DNA of 64,000 bases from Bugulina stolonifera (GCA_935421135.1 OW285190.1:8442501-8506500); one strand, 5' to 3'. Counted from the first letter of the stretch, positions 1-13,900 are shown. The notes: generated by a model not told the origin, from the letters alone. Program-made: numbers and translations.

Positions 1-992
1 ACTACCGGCAACCACAAATATATAATATTGTAGACATTGACAGAAAATCATGGGGAGATAAGTCTAGATTTTACTTGGTACATGTATTACTGCTCCAATA
101 GTACATGTACAACTGTACAACACTAATGCTTCTACAATTTCCACAGACAGACAATTTGAAGGTTATATATGTGATGCCTAACACACATGCATTTGACTTG
201 GCTATATTACATTGAGTATGTTGCTGCTACCCTGATACCTTCTTATCACGTTATCAATGATGTTTCAAATCCATGGCGAAGCCCTAGTGTGCATTGTAGA
301 AAATAATATACATGTAAACACAATATGAACTCTGCAAAACAATGTGGCTGAAGAGAAGTAAACAAGAAATAGCTGTGTTTGTGCTTTTTAATTTTCATGG
401 AAATAAATGGGCACCTTTGAATTGCTCTCTCAAATCTAATTTGAGAGAAGACAACTTCTAATTAATAGCGATTCAGCGGATATAAAAGCTATTCTCTATA
501 TTTAAATTTCACTATCGCATAGGCAGATTCTCTATTCTTGTAGTGAATAGCTAATAGCACATATTTCTCTATTTTTAAAACTATCGACTCCCACCCCTGC
601 ATACAATAATATAAATATAATAGTAAAATATAGTAATGTTAGATTAAATAGACATAGAAAATTCTCCTTTGTTCAACTAAAACATCTTGAAACTGAAAGA
701 CATGTAGCTTGAATAATATCATCAAAGTTTATATATTATTAGGAACTTTTAGTAGGAACTTGGGTATCATAATTTTCCAAATGTCCCGCTGATATGACCT
801 TGACCCGAATTGTTATAACTAAATTCATTGGCTAAATTGTATTTTCTAAAGTATATAAGTAAATCTCATTGGAGGGAGGTTGTTTCCGGTTACAAAAGCA
901 TGTGTTGAAAAAGGCAATACAACATTTTTGTTCATACTTTATAGTTTATTAAATTGAATTTAAAGTTGATCACAATATTAAATAGGTTAGCT
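1..992. other. Non-coding flank upstream of the CCDC86-like gene
   Basis: I see no coding exon here. The stretch is AT-rich, with several ACATGT/TACATGTA palindromes. Around 420-600 there is a block rich in CTCTATT/AATAG motifs that ends in CCCACCCCTG, which resembles the end of a hAT-type element, but I find no partner end. The last 150 bases must hold the promoter and 5' UTR of the gene starting at 993; I recognise no TATA box with confidence. Confidence 0.5.
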
Positions 993-2645
993 ATGAAAAA
1001 AGATGGGGTGTTGGAGGTTCTCAAGTCATCTAGGCTAAAAGTGTGCAACTTGGTCGAAAAGGAGTCCGTAAAGGTCACGCAAAACACAAGTTCGGTGATT
1101 TCTAAGGGTGGTAACTTACCAAGTAAGAGTCTAGGTGTGAAAACTGAGGGTCATGATATGGACATGGACATAATCCCTCCAAGGGTGGTGGCAGAGGTTC
1201 GAGCAGCTACAGGGAATCGTGGCATTCCTAAATCTGGGAGGGTTTGGAAAAGACTTCGCTCCCAAAGGTAACCTACAAGCTACAGCATGAGCATTAGTTT
1301 TACTCATTTTCATTTAGACATAGGCTACATGTATATTTAGTAAAACTGAAATCAAAGCTAAAAATTGTCTGTATCACTGAAATATTCTATGCATAACTTT
1401 TGTTTTGGGCTGAGAAAACAAACATTTTCCTTTAGGCGTGGTAGGCCTACAATAAATTTCTGTCCGAAGCTAAACGGTCTAACAACATCAACATGAACAT
1501 CTTCCACATTTCCCATAGGCCTATATATATAATTTATTAAGTAAACAGAGTAGCGTCACTGTTCAAATGTTGGTAAGATGAAAATTTAGTGAATTTATTT
1601 ACTATATTATGCATGTTTGCAGGTTTTCCCGAATACGCAATGATAAGCCAGACTCTACAACATGGAAAGATAAACAAAATAAGAAATGTGATAAGGTTGC
1701 TTTGAAGTCATTCGCTCAGGAACTTAAAGATGAAAAACTGGGAAGAGAAAAGGTAAAGAGAGTTTTAATGGTCATTTACCTATTATGTTATGATATGTTG
1801 TGGGGCTTATGCAACAAAACTCTTGTCTAGTGATTTGGATGCTGAAGTTCTCGCCAAAACGTTCAAAGTTTTCTGGGGATTTTTTCTTGTTTTTGTTTAT
1901 TTAGTTATCAAAAATATTGACTCATGTCGGTTTTTTCTATTATAATGTTCCAGAAAAGCAATTTTGCAGCATAATTTATTCGGGTATGCCTTAATTATGA
2001 TGTTCTTTTATTCAGGCTGAGCGTGACAGAGCCGCTGAAAATAAGAGACGTAGAGAAGAGAACGAGAAGAAGAATGAAGTAGTTGTACCAGTGAGTGTAT
2101 AAACAGTGTGTAGTACCAGTCACAGCTACAACAGGCTATAGGCTATAGCTTATGTCAATGCAGATTTTTCTATCATGTTCAAGTTTGTTTTATGGGTGAA
2201 GCTGCTCCATGTTGAACATGGTTGTATCATTAAAGAGAATAGAATAGACCAATCTCATTTTATTGGTCAAGATTTCTTGCATAACTTTAGCGAAGATAGA
2301 GAGAGGATAGATGGTTCACTCAATGAGAATAACCACACCTAGTTACAGGCTCTCGGCTTTCTGCTATAAGCTTTTCTGTCATCCTTTTGCTGAGTGCATA
2401 ACTCCCAATCTAATTGGGACCCTGTACGTCGGCAGGAGAGGGAAAGTTTTTAGCTGACATAAACCTCTATTTTTGGCTTTAATGACTGAAATTTCATTCA
2501 TCAAAACTGTTTATCAATTAGGCCTATAAGTGTAATATAATCGACGTTGACACTGATGTCTACAACTGTTTACTTATAGATAAAAAATACTGCTAAGATA
2601 AAGAGGATGAGAAAGAAACAGCTGAGGACCATTCAGAAACGCTGA
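993..2645 (+). CDS. CCDC86: CCDC86/Cgr1-family nucleolar protein, 4 exons, 181 aa
   Basis: Exons 993-1267, 1623-1752, 2016-2090 and 2580-2645 all have GT-AG borders and consistent phases (2, 0, 0). The protein carries the family hallmarks in order: IPKSGRVWK at the end of exon 1, RFSRIRNDKP with TTWKDKQNKK in exon 2, a charged helix with AENKRRREENEKK in exon 3, and NTAKIKRMRKKQLRTIQKR just before the stop. The human protein ends with a closely matching AKLKRAKKKQLRSIEKR-type segment. Cgr1/CCDC86 proteins are basic coiled-coil nucleolar proteins; yeast Cgr1 works in 60S ribosome assembly. The acidic or low-complexity N-terminal part of the vertebrate protein is shorter here. I chose ATG 993 because upstream in-frame codons offer only TTG. 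An in-frame ATG further upstream, in an unseen exon, cannot be excluded. Confidence 0.9.
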
Positions 2646-5600
2646 CCATTGGTATGTGTGTACATATAGATGACCTGTAAGTATCCCAGTAGATGAAGCA
2701 ATTGGACTTTGGACTTGGTTCATATATTTTAATATTTATAACCTGGCTAATGGAAGATATAAAGTGTGTATTTCTATTTGCGTTTGTCATGCTTGTTGGG
2801 TCTTGCCCAATGTTTCCATTTTATAGCTGGTTTTCTTATTGAAGTTACCAAAAGTATTGATATATGAAGGATGGACATACTTTGACTCTATGTTATGCTA
2901 TGTTATTTCAACATTTGGCAAATCCTAGGCTTGAAATGCTATAGTATTGATCATTTGGTGTTTTCACACAAAATTATCTCATTTTTAAAAAATAAATGAT
3001 CTGGTAAATGGAAAACACATACAAACATAAACACTTTTATTCTTGACTGAGAACATCGCATTGGCTCATTACTTTACTAGTTACTAGCTCTCCTTCTGTG
3101 TTATTCTGTTCCTTGAACGTAAAGTTCGGTAAAACAGGGCTCAGGTTCATCTTTGCACTTGCAACCATCGTATGTTCTTTGGTATACTAGACCCACTCCC
3201 TTTGCATCACAATGCAATGTTGCAGTTGTAAATATTCTTATTATGGCATGTCCTTCTGCCAAATCTCCAAGCTGGGCTGTTACTAATTATAATTTACCAC
3301 TGGATACAAAACACTCTTTTGGAGTTATCTGCTTATAGTAAAATTTTAATGGTGGAGAGCAAACAACTCCTGTTCTATGTGTACAAAGCCTATAATTCTG
3401 TAGCACTACCTACAGTGTGATTGTGCATCATTATAGTTTTGGTTTTACCATATCTTCCTGCTACCGAATCTTTGAAGTACTAGTTCTCTACTGGTTTGTA
3501 AATGATAACTATCATACTATAATAATGCTTGCGTAAGACTAGCAGGACCTGCTAGTTTTCCACAGGTCTTCGATATAGGCTGTGTACTTGGGAGTTATCC
3601 TACTCTGCCAAGTGTACTTGCATTTCATTATTCGTTAGCTAGATCTATACATGAAACCTCCATACAAAGGTTGCTTTACCTATGGTATTAAAAGCACTTC
3701 AACATCCTGTTATGCCAAGTGTCAACTGATAAGAATTTAACTTACAAAGTTCATGATTACATAGCAATAGTTTGTCAAAGCCTAATTTTAGTGTATGCTG
3801 TACATGTACTAATCTAATATTTGTGAACTGCTTCTGGAAATCAGAGGAGAAAATTATTTGTAGCAACACTCTTATTCTTTTCCAAATCTGTTCGCTGTCT
3901 AAGTACAGAATGTTTTAGCTATAATCGGGCAAATTGTATTAGAGAGAGACTAACTTCAAAACCATTATCACCAGTACAAGTAGGCTTTTATATATCTATT
4001 ATTTAGTGGCATTGAAATGACCCATAACATTGTCAACTTCTTGAATTTAAAACACTCTTTTACTGGTATAGAAATTGGCTAGATATGACCTGGCACTGAC
4101 AGTAGTCTTATTACTGATAGTCTATGCTCGCCATTTGCTATTGCAGTTTAATTAGTGATACATTTAGGGTGTGTAACAAGTTCACTGCCTGAATTCTAAA
4201 GGTTAGGCTATAGATTAAATAGGACAAATATAAATTATCACCCACAGACAGACGGTTTAGATGCTTAGAAATGTAGAGTAAAGGATATTAGTGTATATCA
4301 TGTATACATATTGTTTACATGTTATGTATACTCTAATTACCAAATTCAATCTGTTTGAATTTTTGTTAGATGTTGATCAATTAACTGTGCTTAACAAATA
4401 TAATCAGCATTCTTTGATCCAAAGTTATTCTAAACCAATTCATGTTTGAAATCAGCTAATAGTATTGTTTAGCCTAACATGAAATGTCAAAAAGTAGGCA
4501 GTCCACCTAATGCCCCCAACTGTTCCACCCACCCAGTCTCTCTATAGCTATAATCTCTTGAGCATAAGCAGTTATGAGATTATATCTGTATAATGTACAT
4601 ATAGTTGCCATTGCTCAAGGGATAATGATTTGATTACATAAGGGCACATGAGAGCAGTGTCAGCAGTCTAAGGTCATGCACTCAGTCTAGCACCTGCCTG
4701 AAGCTGCCATTGACCAAGAAAACAAGGTAGGTGACTATTAATCAAATGAAGATGTTTGCTTTCATATTTATAATACTCGAACACACACCGTACTGTACCA
4801 CTTCTAAAATGTATTACATTATTCTGTTAGAAGAAATTTACATGCAACTGTCATAGTTGGGTTGCGTGTATACATGTACATGCTATGTATTTAGTTCTAA
4901 AAGTTTGACCCGGTCTTCATCACCTACTTGTATAACGCAATGTTCATTTGTAAATATATGGTCAATTAATGACCAGTAAATGAGTTATCAGGATGACCAC
5001 TGGTCAATACTATAAAAATTCATCGTCATGTTCCATCTTTCTTTCTATGCTACAAATTATTTAGAACTAATAGTATACATTGAGCACATTGTAGCCTACT
5101 ACTATACGACATGTGCTCATGTAGTCTAAAATATTATGTATTTGAGTCATGGAGCCTTCTATCTATTTTGGACAGCATTTTTATGTGTGATGTATTTCCA
5201 AATAGATAACAGCAGGAACAATATTATGTACTAGGTAAAATAAGGCTTATCCATAAATTATTCACAATTTATTTCTATGCCGTGCCTACAGTATATAAAG
5301 GGAGGAAAGGGTGGTGAGTGGAATGACATAACACTATAAATTAGTGACATTGGAAATCATGTACAAGTAGATCAATCGGGGTAATTATTGTAGCAGCTAT
5401 GTAGTTTGCCATTTATATCCCAGTTAAGTCCTTGGAGGGCATAATATTCAAATAGTAATTAGTGCCATAATAATAAAACACTTCCAAGGTGATGTTGGGA
5501 TGCTTGTTTTGAATATTACTTTGTACATTCACTAATTTGTATGAATGTTACGTCATAGAAACTATTATTGTACACCCACTGTGTTTCATTGTAATTATAA

Positions 5601-6222
5601 AATGATTTCACTGTATTATACACATGACACATGTAGCCTATGAACATGCTTGTATAATAATGTGCAAGTACATACATGAAGTTATTACTTGAAGTGTGTA
5701 GTAACTACAAGCTAGTAGTCAAGTCTCAGAAAGTATGGTGACAATATTCTGGATATTTCCAAGTTAGGAAGTCGAGGTAATAAACATGACTGTATACCTA
5801 TATAGTTTATCACTGCCCTAGTGTTACACGCCTTATCCATGGTAAAATGTAGGCTTCGAAGATTCCAGTTGGAGACAGTATGTTTGGTAAACATACAATT
5901 AGAAAACTTTATGTCTGAACTGTGCAGTTGAGATACATGTACATGTAGTAAGTGTTGGCTGTCGTTTTTATTGTATAGAATGGTGTTATTATAATAATAT
6001 TAAATTATTATAATAATTTGTCGGCGTTTTTAGCAATTAAAGTATAATGACCAGTTTCATGAACCATTTATACAATTACATTCAATGTAGGCGAGACACC
6101 TACATCTATGTGTTCGTTTTACTGTTGATGTCGACATGTAACTTGATATATCTAGTAACTCACATATTATTATATATGCATGATTTTATTGTAGACCTCA
6201 TTGGGTTTGAGTAGATTCTGTC
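2646..6222. other. Intergenic region with a possible non-coding first exon
   Basis: No coding exon is convincing in this 3.6-kb stretch. AATAAA-type signals for the CCDC86-like transcript occur near 2990. At 4716-4727 the sequence AAGAAAACAAG|GTAGGTG is a strong donor site with no open frame behind it. Just before the next gene, TTTATTGTAG|ACCTC (about 6185-6198) is a good acceptor only some 30 bases ahead of the ATG at 6223. Together they suggest a 5' UTR exon ending near 4726 that is spliced to the 6223 gene. This is inference only. Confidence 0.35.
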
Positions 6223-9200
6223 ATGTCTGATGGTAAAGCTGCCGAGGTCAGTAGTTACCAGTTACTCTCTCAATATGTGTCATCACTGACTCACCTTAAT
6301 GGTAGACTGAGGCCTAAACGAGGTGGACATGCTGACCATGGTCAACAGATCAACTCCAACAGAGTAAGCAAGTGGGATCAGCAATTGTGGTTTTATTTTT
6401 GGATAGTGAATAATAGTGGATATATTACCAATTAAGGAACAGAGTTTAAACTGATTCAGTGTATATTCGCATTCAATACGCTCTACTTTGCTGTGATTTT
6501 ACCACTTTATCAAACGTCATATTTGAAGTCAAGAAATTTATCCAATAACCTATGTTTATATGACATGATGTCGGGATATGGATATGGTATAAACTTCATT
6601 AAGAAAATGTGTTTTAATTAATTTTCGTCTTTTAGAATTTATGTAATCGTAAGTGTACAATTACAACAGACACACTCTCACACAGTTGGTCCAATAATGC
6701 CCTAAGCTGTGTCCACGAATATAAAACTGAGTCGTGATTATAACTGCAAAATGAGCATGCAATTATGTCAAAGTAAAATCACAGGAAACCCTTGAGTATT
6801 TTCCTCAAGTACATTTAACAACACTGCCTTGTGACTCTACAGGAGCCGTCAGCCTGGCTACCAAAAGGCTTCATAGAGCTACCAAGATTTGAAATGCCAA
6901 TCAACCTAGAGACATTATCCAAACTGACTCCTGTCACATATCTCACAAAATACTGTGTGATATCATCTCGAGTGAAGAAGTTGCTTTACCACAGACAGTA
7001 TTCTAAATATAAAGACACAAAGCTAGATGGTATAGACTCCCTAGATGTACGGAATACAAGTAGCTAATATTGTACATTCTATATATATTTGCCTTACATG
7101 TGAATTATATCTTTAATTCCTACGGAAGCATATTTGCTGTATAGTGAAAATCAAATTTTAAGTTGTATTGGCTTACAACATTATATTTTCCGTGTCCACA
7201 TATACGTGTATGCAGAATAATAGTCATTGCATTGATTGGAGGTTATAACACCTCAAATAGATAACTTGAGCCATACTTTGATTTGATAGAAATTGAAGAA
7301 AGCGTTGAAGGACGTCTGCACATTCTCTGTAACTGCCAGATCATTCAGTCCCTCTGACTCATCTCTCAATTACTATGTACACGGAGTTCTATGCTATGAT
7401 CTGAATGAAACCCTTAGAGTCAACTTTAAAATGTTTATGGGACTTGCAGCTTTAGCTGAGAGAATATTTGACCCTAACTACATGGAATCATGGTGAGTGT
7501 CAGTAGCACATGGAATCATGGTGAGTGTGTTTAGCACATGGAGTATTAAGGAGTCTGCTGCATCTTCTGTTGTTACATTTTAATAATGCTGGAGTTGCAG
7601 AAGTATTCAAATGTCTAAGTGGAGGAAACCCAGGGGCAGTGTAGCCTTCCAGACTGCCATTGTTTGAGATCAATTTGTAGTAGATGACGTCATTTGTTCT
7701 TGTACAGACAGAACTTTTTTTGGATGGTATTCAAATTATTGATTGATTTTGGTTAATTTTGAGTTTTTCTATCCCTTGTGTAGGTGGGAGAGTGAGAGAA
7801 TGCTAGAGTCCGACTACCACACATACATAACTCTGAGGGAGAGAGAGGCTCAACTAAAGATAAGATCTACACAGAGAGAGCAGGAACAGTCACACCAGCA
7901 ATCATTGGTATGTCTTCCATAACTATCTAGTCAATGATAACAATCAATATGTCATTTCTCATCCGCATGGTGTGGTTGGAGCTGTCTTACCTCTAGTTGG
8001 AAGTTGAGTGAATTAAATTTAGGTTAGCAGTCAAACGCAAGTAACAAGGAAACTAACTGTTAATATAATTACATCATGTTGAAAGTCAACTACATGTATA
8101 AATGTATATATTTGCTCTGAAGTGAAGAAAAGACAACTCCAGATTAGGAAAGTATTTTAGTGAGAGTGAGTTTTAATAGAGTCTTTGACAAATCATTCTG
8201 ACTATGTGTCAGGTAACTGGCTAATAACCACAGTTATAATTATGTAGTAAAACATAATCAGCTCAGTATAGATAAAACTACATGTGATTCTGCAAGCTTT
8301 CAGCCAGAGAGAGGATAACTTTAAACACTATAGGAAGTAAATCGCAGCATAGGGTCTCTAATGGCTTTCGTGTTCGAATAAGTATAATAAATGGATTGCT
8401 ATAATCCCCAGTCCATAATATTGGGATAAAGACATTGTACTGCAGCGTCACTAGATACAAAAATGTTATGAAACGCAATGTCGGATGTTATAAGTACAAA
8501 GAGAGGATAACTCCTAAAGGTGATCACAAAAATCATGTGCAAATTGGCACTTACATGTATATCTAATGGAGAATCATATTGTACCTTGTTTTAAATAGAT
8601 AATTATAATGAGATGAAGTCCAGTGTACTTGATTCTAGCACTTTGTACATTGGTCATAACTACTATGAAATAATTGTGAGATGTACCATCTTTGCAGAAG
8701 AAGGCAGCAGTAGAGAAAAGAGCTCAGAATACAGCAAGAAAGATATCAGCTAACGTCTATAAGGACACTTCTGACCTTGAGAATGAACTGAAGGGCACGG
8801 ACAGCTCAGTGGAAATAGAGATCAGTTCTAGCGAGAAGCAACTAGCTCAGGAGGTAAGAGAGTCGTATAGTATAAGTGTAGATAGTGCGAGTCACTGATG
8901 TATATAATATAGGGATTAATTTTGCTGGAGGCTCCAACCCGCATCATTATTTATCTTTGGTAGTAGATATAATACATTAAAGTGTTTGTAATATTTTAAA
9001 TGTAGGTCTACAAGATGTACGAATAGTATAGGCCTACTGCTTTTGTCTGCAAAAACAGTGTAACTCCCAATACTGTATTTTTACAGGGCAGTATTAAATA
9101 GTTGCTCATACTCTGCTGGTAGTCATGTACATGTATGTATAGCACTTTTATATAATAAATAATGATGTTCAGGTTGAGAATAACAGAATCAAGTTGGAGA

Positions 9201-9831
9201 ATAAAATCTCAATAACGCAAATACTTGAGCTCAACAGCAGGCCAAAGAAATCTCCTAAGGAATTAATGGAACAGGTAAATAATTATAAATTACTTGATAT
9301 TGAAATGTTGGCAATTTTTGTAGACGTGCAATTTGTTTTTCGTTGATGCATTTATGGATGGCTGTTTCCATGTCTCTGTTCTGTCTTATAAATATTGAGC
9401 TATTTTTGTTTCAGTGTAATCACTATCGCCAGTAATTACTTCATATTCTATTCATCGGGTGCAAGCAAACTATGTTAAAGATAATTTTGAACTTATATTC
9501 TGATACTTTGTTTGCTATTTCCTTGGTGCAACTGGTTTAGGGTTTTTGGTGTTAAAAGTGCCATCTTTACCAATGAAATTTTGTGAAAAACCACAAACGG
9601 AGGATCCATTATAACTACTGAAATATAAAGTTGAATTAGATTTTGTAATAAATGTGCCTTCTTTGTTTATTAATCAATAAGTAGACTGCTTATGAAAGTA
9701 TCGGCATTTCAAATTAATTTGCCTTTATTGTATTCTTATAGGTAGATTTCCACGGCCTCCAGTGGAAGCTGAAAGATATCGAACTATCATCTAGTATGGA
9801 GCGACTCATTCGAATTCTAGTCAGCCTGTAG
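6223..9831 (+). CDS. Unrecognised coiled-coil protein, 7 exons, 339 aa
   Basis: Exons 6223-6363, 6843-7046, 7290-7492, 7784-7907, 8698-8853, 9173-9274 and 9742-9831 join with matching phases (0, 0, 2, 0, 0, 0). I do not recognise the family. Residues 1-47 are Ser/Arg-rich. Residues about 48-185 look globular: WLPKGFIELPRFEMPINLE, then VISSRVKKLLYHRQYSKYKD, then a segment with NYYVHGVLCYDLNETLRVNF and MGLAALAERIF that faintly recalls an EF-hand-like helical pair but lacks a clear calcium loop. From the double Trp of NYMESWWESE onward the chain is strongly charged and helical (LREREAQLKIRSTQREQEQ, KKAAVEKRAQ), likely a coiled coil, and it ends in a short amphipathic exon. Such architecture is common in cilium or cytoskeleton proteins, but I assign no function. 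The donor of exon 3 is tandemly duplicated. Confidence 0.8.
7481..7536 (+). repeat. 28-bp tandem duplication spanning a 5' splice site
   Basis: CATGGAATCATGGTGAGTGT occurs at 7481-7500 and again at 7509-7528, with a truncated third start (CACATGG) near 7536. The first copy holds the end of exon 3 and its GTGAGT donor; the second supplies an identical decoy donor 28 bases downstream. Use of the second donor would read an in-frame TGA. Confidence 0.85.
7650..7765 (+). repeat. Dispersed repeat, copy 1 (partner at 38012-38165)
   Basis: GACTGCCATTGTTTGAGATC, then a ...TTTGTAGTAGATGACGTCAT... segment, then TTGATTTTGGTTAATTTTG, match the order and sequence of a segment near 38.0 kb. The similarity is clear by eye over about 115-150 bases. 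This copy lies in intron 3 of the 339-aa protein gene, close to the acceptor of exon 4. The family is unknown. Confidence 0.65.
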
Positions 9832-10997
9832 ATAGACTAAAAGAAAGAAAGCATAATAGGATAACTTTGTTAGAAGAAAGAAGTCCAGCAGTACAGATGG
9901 ACATGCAATTTGATTGGCTAAATTATTTATTTGTTCTCTACATGACACTATACATAACTTACGCATCGACTGCATAGCAATGTTATACTCCTGTCTCATT
10001 AATTTACAAGACTAATACTGAATACACTTATCTGTACTGATACAAGACTTGGAATTATTCTCTCTTACCTATTCATTGCAGTTTGGTACAGGATTTGTCT
10101 TCTCTCTCTTGGGTATCCTAATCTGAAATAACTTGTGTACAGTGTACACTGCATATACACTTATGTAATGTACATACACTTGTCACGACACTGGATCCTA
10201 TTGTGTACTGTCAGCAAGGATAGTAGGAGTATCCTTGCTGTCAGGCACCAGCATTAGCTTGCCCACAGTTATGATTTCTAAGCCTGGTAGTAGAATTCTA
10301 GTATATGCATGTAGAACCTACTACTAGTCTAAATAAAACCCCTTAGTCCTGGCTATAAAAATGAGGAAAGATGTACAAGTACTACAAAATGTACCTTCAG
10401 TTTTTTTTTATGTATTTATCAATTGAACATGTTCTCATCGTAGGAGTCGACATATTTCGGAATATAAAAAATAACTATATATGAAAACCTAGCCAATGGT
10501 TACCATTGGCATTCTATATATCTAGTGTGCAACCCAGGCGGTACCCATGTCTCGGATTATCAGGTGTTAATTGGCTAATCATCTCTAATTGATCTCTATT
10601 CATCTTATAATGTACCAGTAATTATCTACTGTTATGAACCATAGCCAAGCCAACTGATTCAATATCACATAGGCGAGAGTGTAGGCACGCCCCCTTCTCT
10701 TGGTTGAAGAACTCAGTCTAAACAGCTCAATAAAACATTGTATACTCAGTTGATAACACTGCAAACTGAGCAATAGCAATCAATGAAGTTGTACTGAGGG
10801 CAGTGCACATATGAATAGGTTAATATAATAGCATTATTTCCAGTTGGACTAGATGTTAGCAGTTTGGCTATCTACTGATTGTTGGAAAGTCATAAGTCAA
10901 CACAGATAGCATCTCTACTACTCGCACCCTTTACGTTCATGTGAACAGACATAGAGGTCAAATATCATGCTGCATACTCGACGATAGCTTGCAGGAA
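9832..10997. other. Intergenic region between the coiled-coil gene and the Ly6 gene
   Basis: No coding exon seen. It holds a 15-bp inverted repeat (10208-10244) and an AATAAA at about 10333 that could terminate the upstream transcript. The 5' UTR and promoter of the Ly6-type gene should lie in the last few hundred bases. Confidence 0.5.
10208..10244. repeat. Short hairpin, 15-bp stem, 7-nt loop
   Basis: CTGTCAGCAAGGATA (10208-10222) is followed after GTAGGAG by TATCCTTGCTGTCAG (10230-10244), its reverse complement with one mismatch. No run of T follows that would suggest a terminator. Confidence 0.8.
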
Positions 10998-13900
10998 ATG
11001 GACTATACTTCCTTCGTGTGGTCGGTGCTCCTTGTCTACTTAAGAGGTTCCAATCTCGGTAAGTCAATTGATAAAAAGTGGATATAGCTTCGGTGGTTTG
11101 ATCTTCAATATTTGGAATTCTTTATCTTTACGAACCGCACCATCATATGTCCGTAATGTTGGCTTGCATGTACATTGTGCCTATGTTCTGCTTCAGAAAA
11201 TTCTGTTTGCGTGCACTTTTCAACATGACTTTAATTAGAGGGAAAGCTGCCAAGTATCATGGGGCCCAACAAATAGCATTGCGAACACTTAGAAGACAAG
11301 CCAAAAATAATAGTAGAGTATGCCATTTCATTCATTCATGCCATACTATGCTAATTTACAGCATAGTGCAGCATAGTACAATAAAATATCACAATACATG
11401 GACAGCAGAATGAAATACTCATGTTATTACACAAAGCACAGTGAATTCTGCTCCATTTTTAGCATTCGTAGCCTTGGTTTCAAAGTAAATGTTTTCTGTT
11501 TGCATTACCATTTTTGTATTGCCTAAAATTTCTGAATATCTGGATAAACATATACAAATAGATGAAATAGGGTTGACCAAAAGTTTAACTCCCCACCGAT
11601 GGACCAATGCAACATATCAGGATAGGGTTATATTATGATGTGACTTCGTTGCAGCTAAAACTGCTTTTCAATGACTTACTAATCTTCAGATACACATATT
11701 CATATTGCATCTGTATTTGATCAAGCATTTGCTACTCATTTTAGCCCAGCACCGCTCTCAGTGGGTTTGTGTAGTTGAAGCAACAGTCAACTCAATTATC
11801 TTTAAAGTACAAAAATGACTGAACACTCTTTTGAAATCTAACTATGCAAGTAGTAGTAGTAGTAGTAGCTACATGTAAGTCTAGTGTCACCAGTAAGATG
11901 CCTGTGGCATAGTTAGATGCAAGTAAAAGTGCTTACAGTGTTTGCAATGAATAATACACATACATGTGTACTAAAAGTAGGCCTCTAGTACTACATGTAT
12001 ATAATAGGCCCACTTCCATGTTACACCCATAGAGCCTCGACGACAGAGATATACAGTATATAGTATATTCACAATTCTTAGTTTAAGTGTTTCTATTAAC
12101 AGGCTTATTTATAATGTATCACTTTAACCACAAAAATGAATTTGTTCTTAATATTCTGTTTCAACTAGAAAGTGACGTTTTTATGCTCGCAGCGTGACAC
12201 CAGTCTCTAGAATTTTTGTTACAGGGAGAACAAGCACGTCAAACAATTTAGTAGGGATTGATTTTTTATTTTTAGATGTACTTTTTATCTGCATCTATAT
12301 GTTCATAGTTACAACTAAGAACTAGTGGGTAGAATTGCTAAAACTGGGTGAAAAATAATCTAAATTTGGAGAAGATAAAATATTTCAGAGCTACACATAA
12401 CTGTTTACTCTGGTTACATTATACCTGCATGTAGCTTTATAAGGATAAACAAATTAGTGTTGATGGGGTATCATATTATAATATACTAATACCTCTCTCT
12501 CTGCTTCATAATTAAATAAGTTAACTTGTTAGTGTTAGCAGCATTTCACATTTGACGAGACATTCTATCATATTTCTACTACACTTGCTTATCAGGAGAA
12601 GTAAATATGGTAATCTACTTGACAATTAGATATTTCATGCTTTTCATTAATACCTGGAACACCATTACTAAATGGTAGCTTTAGGCTGCAGAACTTGGTT
12701 CAATTTAGCCCAAGATCTATAATAAAATGTTATAGTAACAGCTGTGAACTGATTTTTTGCGGTAATTTTTTTGGTTGATGTTTGGTATTTAGCCATCATA
12801 TTTAAATTTAATGGACCTCAGAATCTTATATGAGTGACTAGGAGGTGGGCTCTGAGTTGAAGAGCTCATTTTCCACCACAGAAGTACTGCAGTAGAAGTA
12901 CTAAGTCTACAAATGAGCAAGTCAACCTCATCATTCTGTAGCTTCCGTAGCCTTAGATCCTGGATAGGTTTAGCAATGTGAAGCTATGAGAGGTTGATAT
13001 AAGAGTATAAGACAAATGTACACCACATGCTAGCAACTAGCATCCAGCTTGCGATCAGTATACCATCTGGACATATGAAATCTGACAGACCTTCACAAGC
13101 ATACCAATGTGATTTACGTAACTGAAGTCAAAACTACAGTGCAACTTTCTCTTTATGTTCACCAAGATGTATATCAGCACATTTGTTTTATTTTTAAATA
13201 TCTTTATTAATTACAATTTACATCATGTTAATTAATTAATTAATCACCCTCAGCCAGCTGAGAATTACATGTACATGTATATACCTATGAAGAGAATGTA
13301 CATTGTACATAAAATATTTTATGCGCAATGGCTTGATGTAAAGACATTCCTTTTGCGGAGGAAGAGGTATTGTATATAGACTAAATAATGTCGGCCTCTT
13401 AAATATACAATCCACAAAAATTACATGCTAATTTGTTTATTAGCAACTTAAAGAATTTCTGTATCAAAACTAATAACTTCAAAAAGTAACCTGTCAGGTT
13501 CCAGATGGGTATCAAGTTAGTCAGGTACTGGTTAGTGAAGGAAAGTGACTTCTCACTATACATCTACATGCATATTTTACTATGTAGGCTATGCCATCAG
13601 TAGTTCATTTGGTCTCATCAGATGCTGCCGCTGTATGATAAGACAGTGGCAGCATCTGATAATACAAGCAGCCTCCTTTTGACTATAGGCAGTTAGTGAA
13701 CTATAATGAAGGGAGGGATGTATTGATTAGGGCATGCTGAGAATTGGTTGTCTGCTGTACCATATTTTGTCCCAATTTAATACAGACTACTATCGATAAT
13801 AGACCTACTATATATTACTATATACAGATATACACCATACATGTATACTGCTACTGCTTGTTTTGAAAGCTATCATTTCCATTTATTAATGTCATGATAT

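Noticed and set aside
420..600. Possible hAT-type element ending in CCCACCCCTG
   Set aside because: No matching left end or target duplication found in the window.
1131..1313. Minus-strand ORF over CCDC86 exon 1
   Set aside because: It is an antisense shadow of a conserved exon.
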